Assembly (NCBI GenBank): GCA_963768415.1
Contig: CAVYHX010000029.1
Span: forward strand, 1-11,801
Length of the DNA stretch: 11,801 nucleotides
Reading direction: 5' to 3'
From: CAVYHX01 sp963768415
Lineage (GTDB): Bacteria; Pseudomonadota; Gammaproteobacteria; UBA9214
Shown here piece by piece: positions 1 to 6,522 of this stretch. Position numbers and translations under genes: made by a program. The notes below the pieces were generated by a model. It had not been told where the DNA came from. It ran no database searches and saw only the letters and a list, made by a program, of their open reading frames with translations. The stretch's first letter is position 1, and each line of letters starts with the position of its first letter.

Positions 1-292
1 GGTGGCCGACACCCTGAAGCAGGTTGACGGCGCAGGGCGGATTACCGCGACTGTCGAGCGTACCGGTATCTGGCGTGCGTTGACGCCGCAGATGTTTCGT
101 AGCGGGCAGTTGCGCGCCGCACTGCAACAGGTGCTCGCGAATAACCGGGTTGTAACCGACGAGGCAGCGGCCATGGAACTGGCCGGTTACCACCCGCGCA
201 TGGTCGAGGGGCAGGGTGACAATATCAAGATCACACTGCCGGCGGACCTGGCGCTGGCGAATTTTTATTTACACCTCCGGAGTCAATCATGA
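1..292 (+). CDS. ispD: IspD C-terminal part, 2-C-methyl-D-erythritol 4-phosphate cytidylyltransferase (5' end outside window)
   Basis: IspD makes CDP-methylerythritol from MEP and CTP in the cytosolic non-mevalonate isoprenoid pathway. Only about the last 96 residues are present, and the reading frame is open at the window edge, so the GTG at base 2 is probably an internal valine codon rather than a start. Recognisable family blocks are DTLK near the beginning, the nucleotide-binding ALTPQMF segment at visible residues 26-32, the TDEAAAMEL block, VEGQGDNIKIT, and DLALANFYL at the C-terminus. The stop TGA (290-292) overlaps the ispF ATG in an ATGA junction, so the two are very likely translationally coupled, as is common for these pathway neighbours. 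The fragment ends where the family normally ends, so there is no 3' truncation. Confidence 0.93.
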   Translation, partial: VADTLKQVDGAGRITATVERTGIWRALTPQMFRSGQLRAALQQVLANNRVVTDEAAAMELAGYHPRMVEGQGDNIKITLPADLALANFYLHLRSQS

Positions 293-759
293 GGATCGGG
301 CAGGGGATTGATGCACATGCCTTCGTTGAAGGCGGCACGCTGGTCCTGGGCGGTGTGGCCATTCCGTACGCACGCAGCCTCGCGGCCCACTCGGACGGTG
401 ATGTCGTGCTGCATGCCTTGTGTGATGCCCTGCTCGGTGCGGCCGGGCGTGGTGATATTGGCGCCCATTTCCCGCCGGATGATCCGGCCTACGAGAATAT
501 CGACAGCCGCATACTGTTGCGTCATGTGGTTGAACAGGTACTGGCGCAAGGCTGCCGTATTGCCAACGCTGACCTCACGGTGGTTGCGCAGGCGCCCAGG
601 CTGGCACCCTACGTCGAGACCATGCGCGCGCATATCAGCGCTGACCTTCAGGTCCCGCTGGACCGGGTCAACGTAAAAGCGACCACCACGGAACACCTGG
701 GCTTTACCGGTCGTTCCGAAGGTATTGCCGCCTTTGCGGTGGTCCTGCTCGATAATTAG
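289..759 (+). CDS. ispF: IspF, 2-C-methyl-D-erythritol 2,4-cyclodiphosphate synthase
   Basis: IspF cyclises CDP-ME 2-phosphate to ME-2,4-cyclodiphosphate with loss of CMP, a later step of the same pathway as IspD. The 156-residue length is normal for the family, which works as a homotrimer with a divalent metal. The metal ligands are visible: D8 and H10 in the N-terminal GIDAHAF motif and H42 in HSDGDVVLHAL. The phosphate and nucleotide-binding region reads KATTTEHLGFTGRSEG at residues 130-145, close to the classical signature. The family often has H at residue 5 where this protein has Q, a minor difference. The ATG is fixed by its 4-base overlap with the ispD stop. A 29-base gap separates it from truD, so the three genes are probably one transcript. 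Confidence 0.97.
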   Translation: MRIGQGIDAHAFVEGGTLVLGGVAIPYARSLAAHSDGDVVLHALCDALLGAAGRGDIGAHFPPDDPAYENIDSRILLRHVVEQVLAQGCRIANADLTVVAQAPRLAPYVETMRAHISADLQVPLDRVNVKATTTEHLGFTGRSEGIAAFAVVLLDN

Positions 760-788
760 CGGTTACGGCCTGGTGTCCGGTTGCGTGA

Positions 789-1838
789 ATGCTTGATCAG
801 GCCATCCATGCCCTGGCGTATGCCTGGGGAGGGCCGGTCACCAGCGGTTGCCTGCGCCGCTTTCCCGAAGATTTCCAGGTCAGTGAAATTCCCCTGCTTG
901 CACCGGATGGCCAGGGTGAACATGTCTGGTTACGGATCCGCAAGCGGCAGCAAAATACCGCCTGGGTCGCGGACCGGCTGGCGAAACTCGCCGGTATTTC
1001 CGGCAGGCAGGTCAGTTATGCCGGGCTGAAGGACCGGCAGGCCGTCACCGAGCAGTGGTTTTCCGTACACCTGCCGGGTCAACCCATGCCTGACTGGACA
1101 GCTCTGAATGACCCGGCTGTCGAGGTGATCAGCGTCGCGCGGCACTCCCGCAAACTGCGCCGCGGTGCCCTGCAGGGGAATGAATTTAGAATTCATGTTC
1201 GGGAGGTGCAGGGTGACCGCCAGGCACTGGAGCAACAGCTCGCGATGGTCAGCAAGCAGGGGGTGCCGAACTATTTTGGTCTGCAGCGCTTCGGCAGCGG
1301 TGGCAGTAATCTGCAGACCGCGGCTGCCCTGTTCAGGTCTCCACAAACACGCCTGTCACGCCAGCGGCGCAGTCTGGCATTGTCTGCCGCACGTTCGTTG
1401 CTGTTCAACCAGGTGCTGTCGCGCCGGGTCGCTGACGGCACCTGGAATCGCGCCATAGATGGCGATGCCCTGCAGTTGCAGGGCAGCCACAGTTATTTTG
1501 TGGCCGCTGCTGTCGATGCCGGGTTAATGCAACGCATCGCTGCACAGGATGTGCATCCGACCGGACCGCTGCCGGGGAGCGGAGAAAATCCGGTGCTGGG
1601 AGAATGCCGGCAACTGGAAGACGCGGTCCTGGACGGGTACCGGGAGTGGCAGGACGGACTCGCCGCCCTGAGAGTGAAACAGGACCGCCGCGCCTTGCGC
1701 CTGGTTGTCGGGAATCTTCAATGGGACTGGCCTGCGGCGGACGAACTGGTGCTCACGTTTACCCTGCCGGCAGGCGGGTATGCGACCAGTGTGTTGCGCG
1801 AGCTGATAACAAGTAACCCGGATGAAGCGGAGCGGTAG
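789..1838 (+). CDS. truD: TruD, tRNA pseudouridine(13) synthase
   Basis: TruD isomerises uridine 13 of tRNA(Glu) type tRNAs to pseudouridine. The predicted protein has 349 residues, the usual size. The catalytic motif AGLKDRQAVTEQ is at residues 78-89, with the presumed nucleophile D82. The second hallmark, NYFGLQRFG, is at residues 161-169 and lies in the TRUD insertion-bearing domain. The N-terminal segment with RRFPEDFQVSEIP is also typical. The ATG at 789 is supported by homology of the following residues; no strong Shine-Dalgarno sequence precedes it. It follows ispF closely, and the ispD-ispF-truD order is a conserved gammaproteobacterial arrangement. Nothing looks broken. Downstream it converges on the Smr gene. 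Confidence 0.95.
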   Translation: MLDQAIHALAYAWGGPVTSGCLRRFPEDFQVSEIPLLAPDGQGEHVWLRIRKRQQNTAWVADRLAKLAGISGRQVSYAGLKDRQAVTEQWFSVHLPGQPMPDWTALNDPAVEVISVARHSRKLRRGALQGNEFRIHVREVQGDRQALEQQLAMVSKQGVPNYFGLQRFGSGGSNLQTAAALFRSPQTRLSRQRRSLALSAARSLLFNQVLSRRVADGTWNRAIDGDALQLQGSHSYFVAAAVDAGLMQRIAAQDVHPTGPLPGSGENPVLGECRQLEDAVLDGYREWQDGLAALRVKQDRRALRLVVGNLQWDWPAADELVLTFTLPAGGYATSVLRELITSNPDEAER

Positions 1839-1860
1839 CCTGGTTGCATCTGATAATAAT

Positions 1861-1903
1861 ATCGCGGCCAGCACCCAAAATACGGTCATAAAGAGGCCGC
1901 GAT
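1861..1903. repeat. Inverted repeat after truD, possible 3' hairpin
   Basis: The 9-base arms ATCGCGGCC (1861-1869) and GGCCGCGAT (1895-1903) are perfect reverse complements with a 25-base loop. It lies 22 bases after the truD stop in a convergent gap. There is no U-run after it, so a classical intrinsic terminator is not shown. The right arm overlaps the REP remnant, so the two structures would compete. Confidence 0.4.
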
Positions 1904-1945
1904 GGTCGCAAACGCCAATCGCGCCGGAGGACGGCGCTCCTACAG
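1897..1945. repeat. Solo degenerate REP/REPIN element, same family as the array at 6523-7017
   Basis: Bases 1915-1945, read on the minus strand, form one complete REP half: CTGTAGGAGC followed by a 6-bp hairpin (GCGCCG / CGGCGC) and then GATTGG. Bases 1897-1905 (CCGCGATGG) match only the inner end of the partner half; its outer GTAG-bearing arm is missing. The element is therefore a doublet that has lost one outer arm. It sits in the 126-base gap between the convergent genes truD and smr, a favoured location for REP elements. Confidence 0.75.
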
Positions 1946-1964
1946 GGATATGTTCAAGCCCGGC

Positions 1965-2510
1965 TCACCGCCGCGAGCGTAACAACACGTACAATGCACC
2001 GCTGCCGCCATCCTCGATGCGCGCCGAGTTGAAGGCCAGGACATCGTGATGCTGGCGCAGCCACGAATTAACCCGGTTTTTAAGTACCGGCGCTGCATTG
2101 CCCGAGCCGTAGCCCTTGCCATGAATGATGCGCACCGAGCGGATCTGCTGCTCGCAGCAGACGTCGATAAATACGAGCAAGGCCGCACGCGCTGCCGCTG
2201 CTGTCATACCGTGCAGGTCCAGCTCGGCACCCGTGGCCAGCTGGCCGCGCTTGAGACGTTGCAGCACGCGTTTCTGGATGCCGGGCCGTGCGTGCGCCAG
2301 GGTTTCACTGCCGGAGACTTCGCCAAAGTCGCGCGCATCGGAAAAGCGGTCAGCGGGGACGGAATCCATCATATCCTGGTGCTTGCGTGGCCATGGGGCG
2401 GGTCTGTTTTTGACGGGACTGGTCTTGTCATGACGGGTTTTCTTGACTGGCCCGATACTGCGCCGGAACAGGTCGATTTCTTCGGGAGAGGGTTTTTTTG
2501 GACCGGTCAT
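1965..2510 (-). CDS. Smr (small MutS-related) domain protein, SmrA/SmrB-like
   Basis: The protein has 181 residues when started at the ATG at 2510. The C-terminal half is a stand-alone Smr domain (about residues 96-178). It has the DLHG motif at 98-101, HGKG at 130-133 and GGSGA at 168-172, the expected order of this nuclease-type domain. The charged N-terminal part begins with a short SPEEIDLFRR segment resembling the conserved N-terminus of the enterobacterial SmrA/SmrB proteins, followed by a basic, probably flexible stretch. SmrB of E. coli cleaves mRNA between collided ribosomes, but the HGKG and GGSGA motifs here look at least as close to SmrA. I therefore assign the family and not the precise role. 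A longer start at 2573 would add 21 unconserved residues and is less likely. It is divergent from surE and interrupts the usual truD-surE adjacency. Confidence 0.9.
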   Translation of the reverse strand: MTGPKKPSPEEIDLFRRSIGPVKKTRHDKTSPVKNRPAPWPRKHQDMMDSVPADRFSDARDFGEVSGSETLAHARPGIQKRVLQRLKRGQLATGAELDLHGMTAAAARAALLVFIDVCCEQQIRSVRIIHGKGYGSGNAAPVLKNRVNSWLRQHHDVLAFNSARIEDGGSGALYVLLRSRR

Positions 2511-2573
2511 GGCGCGGGTGGGCAGGTGTGTGCACAGAACGGTCACCGTACCCGCACACCGCCGGGGTTGCAA

Positions 2574-2600
2574 TATGCCTGCGCGCCCTGGTCAGGCATA
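2574..2600. promoter_or_regulatory. Perfect 8-bp inverted repeat in the smr-surE divergent gap
   Basis: TATGCCTG (2574-2581) and CAGGCATA (2593-2600) are exact reverse complements 11 bases apart, ending 12 bases before the surE ATG. CATAAT at 2597-2602 resembles a -10 box for surE and TATTAT on the other strand resembles one for smr, but I see no convincing -35 box. It may be an operator or a 5'-UTR hairpin; chance is not excluded. Confidence 0.35.
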
Positions 2601-2611
2601 ATACACCGGTT

Positions 2612-3355
2612 ATGAATATTCTTATCAGCAATGACGACGGCTACCAGTCGATCGGTATCAGGCTGCTGGCCGAGGCCCTGTCCCGTATGGCGACCGTTAC
2701 CGTGGTTGCACCGGACCGCGATCGCAGTGGTGCCAGCAATTCCCTGACCCTGGATAGCCCGATCCGTGCCACGCGCGCCGACAACGGTTTTATGAGTGTT
2801 AACGGGACCCCGACAGATTGTGTGCATCTGGCCATCACGGGGCTGCTCGAGCAGGAGCCGGACATGGTGGTGGCCGGTATCAATGCCGGCGCCAATATGG
2901 GAGATGATGTGCTCTATTCAGGTACGGTTGCTGCGGCCATGGAGGGGCGCTTCCTGGGCTATCCGGCGCTGGCGGTGTCGCTGGCCGGGGATGGGGCGAG
3001 TCATTACGAAACGGCTGCGCAAATCACGGTGGAACTGGTCCAGCGCGTCATGTACGGCGCGTTACCCGCGGATACGATTCTCAATGTCAACGTGCCGGAT
3101 CTGCCCCGCGACCAGCTGGCCGGTATCCAGGCCACCCGGCTTGGTCATCGGCATAAATCGGAACCTGTTATCGAAACACGGGACCCGCGTGGACGGCCGA
3201 TCTACTGGGTCGGGCCGGCCGGTTCCGAGCAGGACGCCGGTCCCGGCACGGATTTTCATGCAGTGCGCACCGGCCATGTGTCGGTTACCCCGCTTGATGT
3301 CGATTTGACGCGCTACGACGCGCTGAACGACTTGTCCAGCTGGCTGGCAGAATAA
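2612..3355 (+). CDS. surE: SurE, 5'/3'-nucleotidase (stationary-phase survival)
   Basis: SurE is a metal-dependent phosphatase that acts on nucleoside monophosphates and helps survival in stationary phase. The protein has 247 residues, normal for the family. Metal-site residues are all visible: D8 and D9 in the N-terminal ILISNDDG motif, S39 in APDRDRSGAS, and N91 in VAGINAGANMG. The VNGTPTDCVHLA block and the SGTVAAAMEG block are also typical. The ATG at 2612 is chosen because the family begins with M-(x)-ILISNDDG immediately; the frame is open further upstream but those residues are not SurE-like. Only 15 bases separate its stop from the pcm start, and the surE-pcm pairing is classical, so they are likely co-transcribed. 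Confidence 0.97.
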   Translation: MNILISNDDGYQSIGIRLLAEALSRMATVTVVAPDRDRSGASNSLTLDSPIRATRADNGFMSVNGTPTDCVHLAITGLLEQEPDMVVAGINAGANMGDDVLYSGTVAAAMEGRFLGYPALAVSLAGDGASHYETAAQITVELVQRVMYGALPADTILNVNVPDLPRDQLAGIQATRLGHRHKSEPVIETRDPRGRPIYWVGPAGSEQDAGPGTDFHAVRTGHVSVTPLDVDLTRYDALNDLSSWLAE

Positions 3356-3370
3356 CCGGACCGATATTTC

Positions 3371-4030
3371 TTGAATACTCAAACACGTGGTATCGGAATG
3401 ACCTCGCAACGGACCCGCGACCGGCTGGTTGCGCGTCTGCGTGAAGAGGGAATCAATGATACGGCAGTCCTTGAAGTGATCCGTAACACGCCCCGGCACC
3501 TGTTTGTAGACGAGGCGCTTGCCAGTCGCGCCTATGAAGATACCGCGTTGCCGATCGGTTATAACCAGACCATATCGCAACCTTATGTGGTTGCGGTGAT
3601 GACGCACCTGATCAGGCAGGGTAATCCGCAGAAGGTGCTGGAAATCGGCACCGGGTCGGGTTACCAGGCCGCAGTGCTGGCCCAGCTGGTGCCCAAGGTC
3701 TACACGGTAGAACGGATCGAACCACTGGCCGCCCAGGCGCGGCAGCGCTTTCGCCAGCTTGGCTTGCGTAACATTCGTGCCAGTTATTCCGATGGCACTG
3801 CCGGACTGCCGGACTTCGCCCCCTATGACGCTATTATCACCACGGCGGCCTCCGAGGATATTCCCGAGGCCCTGCTGGTGCAGCTGGCGCCGGAAGGCGG
3901 GCGTTTGCTGATACCGGTCGGGGGACGGGACCTGCAGACCCTGATACTCGTGACCCGTGAGGGTGACCGCTTTGAGCGCGAAGAGCTTGATCCGGTTGTG
4001 TTCGTGCCCTTGCTGAGCGGGCAGGAATGA
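3371..4030 (+). CDS. pcm: Pcm, protein-L-isoaspartate O-methyltransferase
   Basis: Pcm methylates abnormal L-isoaspartyl residues using S-adenosylmethionine so that aged proteins can be repaired. Counting from the TTG at 3371 the protein has 219 residues. The SAM-binding motif I, EIGTGSGYQ, is at residues 91-99, and the substrate-side motif TISQPYVVAVMT is at 67-78. The closing VFVPLLSG is the usual C-terminus. Start choice: TTG 3371 keeps the GIGMTSQR segment, which I recall as conserved in Xanthomonas-type Pcm proteins. The ATG at 3398 gives a 210-residue form beginning MTSQRTR, like the Pseudomonas annotation. Neither has a strong Shine-Dalgarno. Its TGA overlaps the next gene's ATG (ATGA at 4027-4030). 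Confidence 0.95.
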   Translation: MNTQTRGIGMTSQRTRDRLVARLREEGINDTAVLEVIRNTPRHLFVDEALASRAYEDTALPIGYNQTISQPYVVAVMTHLIRQGNPQKVLEIGTGSGYQAAVLAQLVPKVYTVERIEPLAAQARQRFRQLGLRNIRASYSDGTAGLPDFAPYDAIITTAASEDIPEALLVQLAPEGGRLLIPVGGRDLQTLILVTREGDRFEREELDPVVFVPLLSGQE

Positions 4031-4608
4031 TGCCGCTGTTTGCTTCCCTGTATGACCGTTGTATGAACCTGGCACGGCACCGCCATGCGTCCTGGTACCT
4101 GTCTGGCCTGAGTTTCGCGGAGTCCTCGTTTTTTCCCGTACCGCCGGATGTCATGCTGGCACCGATGAGTATGGCCAGACCGCAGCGTGCCATGCGCTTT
4201 GCCACCCTGACGACACTGTCTTCCGTGCTTGGCGGGCTGTTCGGTTACCTGCTCGGGTATTTCGCCTTCGACCTGATTGAGCCTTTGCTGCACAAGGCCG
4301 GTTATTACCCGAAATACCTGCATGTCCGCGCCTGGTTCGATACCTGGGGTTTCTGGGCGATACTGATTGCCGGTTTCTCACCCATCCCCTATAAAGTGTT
4401 TACCATTGCGGCAGGGACACTCTCCATGAATCTGCCATTGTTTGTTGCCGGGTCGATGATCGGGCGCGGCGGCCGGTTTTTCCTGGTGGCCGGGCTGATG
4501 GCCTGGGGCGGGCCGCGCATGGAAACACGCTTGCGCGATTACGTTGAATGGATCGGCTGGTTGACGGTGATTGCGGGTGTCGCGGCATTTGTTTATTTTT
4601 ACAGGTAA
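4027..4608 (+). CDS. YqaA family / VTT (DedA-like) inner-membrane protein
   Basis: This 193-residue protein is predicted to sit in the inner membrane. Several hydrophobic stretches are visible, at about residues 60-80, 108-122, 132-160 and 175-192. The family-typical blocks are FFPVPPDVMLAP at about 35-46 and the proline-rich re-entrant-like segment FSPIPYKVFTIAAG at 117-130, as in YqaA and other SNARE-associated/VTT proteins. Some members of the wider superfamily transport undecaprenyl phosphate or other phospholipids; that role is not shown for this protein. A yqaA-like gene between pcm and nlpD is a recurring gammaproteobacterial arrangement. Its start overlaps the pcm stop by 4 bases and its TAA shares one base with the nlpD ATG (TAATG), suggesting translational coupling on both sides. 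A second ATG directly follows the first and could be used instead. Confidence 0.9.
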   Translation: MMPLFASLYDRCMNLARHRHASWYLSGLSFAESSFFPVPPDVMLAPMSMARPQRAMRFATLTTLSSVLGGLFGYLLGYFAFDLIEPLLHKAGYYPKYLHVRAWFDTWGFWAILIAGFSPIPYKVFTIAAGTLSMNLPLFVAGSMIGRGGRFFLVAGLMAWGGPRMETRLRDYVEWIGWLTVIAGVAAFVYFYR

Positions 4609-5429
4609 TGGTGTTACCGATACGATTTATCACGACTTGCCTGTTGCTGGTTCTGCTGACGGGTTGCAGTTCACGGCCGATCAATGCGCCGGTTGGTTCG
4701 CGCGGCGCGCACATGACGAACAAGTCGCCAGTCAGGCAAGTCACACCGGCAAGACATCCGGACTATTATCAGGTGCGTCGGGGTGACACCCTGTATTCCA
4801 TTGCCTGGCAGTATGGTCTGAGTTACCAGCAACTCGCATCGATCAACGCCATCCGGCCACCCTTCACTATCTACGCCGGCCAACGCCTGCGCATCCGTAC
4901 TACAGCGCCGCGGCCGCGCGTCTCCGCCGCGCCATCACCGCCACCGCTTGCGACACCGACACAGGTACCGGCACCATCCCCGGTAGCGCCACCCGCGCCG
5001 GCGGCGCCGGTTAGTCCCCGGCAGAGTGCCAGTGCGGCCGCTCCGGCGCCCGAGTTCGACGGCAACTGGCAATGGCCGGCCCGGGGCGCACTGCTGCGCG
5101 GTTTTAACCCGAATGCCCCCGGCAAGAAGGGCATCGATATCGCCGGCAACCCCGGGCAGCCGGTCAAGGCGGCCGCCAATGGCAGGGTGGTGTATACCGG
5201 GAGTGGACTTGTCGGTTACGGCAGGCTTATTATCGTGAAACACGACGACAGCCTGCTGAGCGCCTATGGGCACAACAGCAAGCTGCTCGTGGCGGAGGGT
5301 GACCACGTTACAATGGGGCAGGTCATCGCGAAGATGGGTCGCAGCGGCACGCACCGTACCGAACTTTATTTCGAGGTGCGCAAGGACGGCAAGCCGGTCG
5401 ACCCGTTGCGTTACCTGCCTGCAATCTGA
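4608..5429 (+). CDS. nlpD: NlpD-like lipoprotein, LysM plus degenerate M23 (LytM) domain, amidase activator
   Basis: NlpD is an envelope lipoprotein that activates the peptidoglycan amidase AmiC during cell separation. The 273-residue protein starts with a lipoprotein signal: hydrophobic residues 8-17 and a lipobox LTGC with the lipidated cysteine at 20. A LysM peptidoglycan-binding domain spans about 54-96 (YYQVRRGDTLYSIAWQYG onward). A Pro/Ala-rich linker covers roughly 100-148, and an M23/LytM domain about 172-268. The zinc-site motif of active M23 enzymes is lost: KKGIDIAG replaces the HxxxD-type motif and LYFEVR has Y254 where active enzymes have HxH. This degeneration is expected of NlpD/EnvC activators. 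The ATG overlaps the stop of the upstream gene. The nlpD-rpoS order is conserved, and in E. coli the main rpoS promoter lies inside nlpD. Confidence 0.95.
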   Translation: MVLPIRFITTCLLLVLLTGCSSRPINAPVGSRGAHMTNKSPVRQVTPARHPDYYQVRRGDTLYSIAWQYGLSYQQLASINAIRPPFTIYAGQRLRIRTTAPRPRVSAAPSPPPLATPTQVPAPSPVAPPAPAAPVSPRQSASAAAPAPEFDGNWQWPARGALLRGFNPNAPGKKGIDIAGNPGQPVKAAANGRVVYTGSGLVGYGRLIIVKHDDSLLSAYGHNSKLLVAEGDHVTMGQVIAKMGRSGTHRTELYFEVRKDGKPVDPLRYLPAI

Positions 5430-5459
5430 ACCCGCGTGCATGCCTTCCGGAGACGGGTT
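5429..5459. other. Weak hairpin in the nlpD-rpoS gap
   Basis: AACCCG (5429-5434) and CGGGTT (5454-5459) can pair across a 19-base loop, followed by only one further T. It is too weak and too poor in U to call a terminator. It lies in the predicted 5' leader of rpoS, about 45 bases before the start codon. Confidence 0.2.
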
Positions 5460-5494
5460 TCCAGATAACCGTGCCCGATAACAATAGCAACGGC

Positions 5495-5507
5495 AAGGAG
5501 TCCGGTG
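5495..5507 (+). promoter_or_regulatory. rpoS ribosome binding site and GTG start
   Basis: AAGGAG (5495-5500) is a near-perfect Shine-Dalgarno sequence followed by a short 4-base spacer (TCCG) and GTG (5505-5507). It fixes the start of rpoS at a non-ATG codon; no in-frame ATG lies nearby upstream. Confidence 0.75.
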
Positions 5508-6476
5508 GTCAAGCGCAAGGACACCACAGGCAAAGCAGGCAAAAAAAACAGCCTGTCAGATGACCGGGCCGAGACGCCGGGCAAGGGCCGTGTTGAATCC
5601 GGAAATACCCCGAAGCAGCGACCAGCCACCCGTGCAGGGACCGATAATCACGATCCCACCCGGCTCTACCTCAGCGAGATTGGTGCATCCCCCCTGTTGA
5701 CGGCTGAGGAGGAGGTCATGTACTCGCGCCAGGCGCAGCAGGGCGACGAAAGCGGCCGCCAGCGCATGATCGAGAGTAATCTGCGCCTGGTCGTGAAGAT
5801 TGCGCGCCGTTATATGAACCGCGGGCTGGCATTTCTGGATCTGATCGAAGAGGGCAATCTCGGTCTGATACGGGCAGTCGAGAAATTTGATCCCGAACGC
5901 GGTTTTCGTTTTTCCACCTATGCCACCTGGTGGATCCGTCAGACCATCGAACGTGCCATCATGAACCAGACGCGCACCATTCGCCTGCCCATTCACGTAG
6001 TGAAGGAAATCAATGTATACCTGCGTGCCGCACGCGGCCTGGCACAGCAACTCGATCATGAACCGAGTGCGGAAGAGATAGCTGCCTTGCTGAACAAGCC
6101 CATCGATGATGTGGAGCGCATGCTGGGTTTGAACGAGCGTACCGCCTCGACCGATACCACGGTGATGAACAACCCTGGCAAGACCCTGCTCGATACCATC
6201 CCGGATGAACACAGCCTGGACCCGACAGATGCCCTGCAGGAAGAGGAGATCCACACCAATCTCGAAGAATGCCTGTCACAATTGACCGACAAACAGCGGG
6301 CAGTGGTGGAACGCCGCTTCGGTCTGCACGGGCACAGTGTGTCCACGCTGGAAGAAGTCGGTCAGGAAATCGGCGTCACCCGCGAACGTGTCCGCCAGAT
6401 CCAGATGGACGCCCTGAAGAAACTCAAGAAGATCCTCGAGCATGAAGGTTTTTCCATCGATGCGCTGTTGAAGTAG
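5505..6476 (+). CDS. rpoS: RpoS, RNA polymerase sigma-38, general stress and stationary-phase sigma factor
   Basis: RpoS directs RNA polymerase to stationary-phase and stress promoters. The protein has 323 residues (E. coli 330). After a basic, low-complexity N-terminus (1-48), region 1.2 begins with DPTRLYLSEIG (50-60). Region 2 covers about 88-153, with RLVVKIARRYMNRG and the -10-recognition helix FSTYATWWIRQTIERAI. Region 3 includes LPIHVVKEINVYLR (161-174), equivalent to the E. coli segment around K173 bound by the adaptor RssB, so K168 may serve the same purpose. Region 4.2, the -35-binding helix-turn-helix, is at about 278-310 (EEVGQEIGVTRERVRQIQ). The identity as RpoS rather than RpoD rests on the short N-terminus, the region 3 sequence and the location after nlpD. 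It starts with GTG behind AAGGAG. Its 3' side carries the REPIN array. Confidence 0.96.
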   Translation: MVKRKDTTGKAGKKNSLSDDRAETPGKGRVESGNTPKQRPATRAGTDNHDPTRLYLSEIGASPLLTAEEEVMYSRQAQQGDESGRQRMIESNLRLVVKIARRYMNRGLAFLDLIEEGNLGLIRAVEKFDPERGFRFSTYATWWIRQTIERAIMNQTRTIRLPIHVVKEINVYLRAARGLAQQLDHEPSAEEIAALLNKPIDDVERMLGLNERTASTDTTVMNNPGKTLLDTIPDEHSLDPTDALQEEEIHTNLEECLSQLTDKQRAVVERRFGLHGHSVSTLEEVGQEIGVTRERVRQIQMDALKKLKKILEHEGFSIDALLK

Positions 6477-6495
6477 CGGCGGGACCGGGTCGAAT

Positions 6496-6507
6496 GATGG
6501 GCCCATC
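6496..6507. repeat. Perfect 12-bp palindrome after rpoS
   Basis: GATGGGCCCATC reads identically on both strands. It lies 20 bases after the rpoS stop and 15 bases before the REPIN array. No U-run follows, so it is not a typical terminator; it could be chance or a small 3'-UTR structure. Confidence 0.45.
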
Positions 6508-6522
6508 GGTAAAGTAGATGAA

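Noticed and set aside
3062..4075. Long minus-strand open frame of 337 codons opposite surE and pcm
   Set aside because: The + strand encodes two clearly recognisable enzymes; the antisense frame has no family resemblance and is a by-product of GC-rich codon use.
5429..5504. RNA hairpin hiding the rpoS Shine-Dalgarno (CCGGA at 5447-5451 with TCCGG at 5501-5505)
   Set aside because: Only five pairs and they do not cover AAGGAG itself; too weak to propose translational control without folding data.
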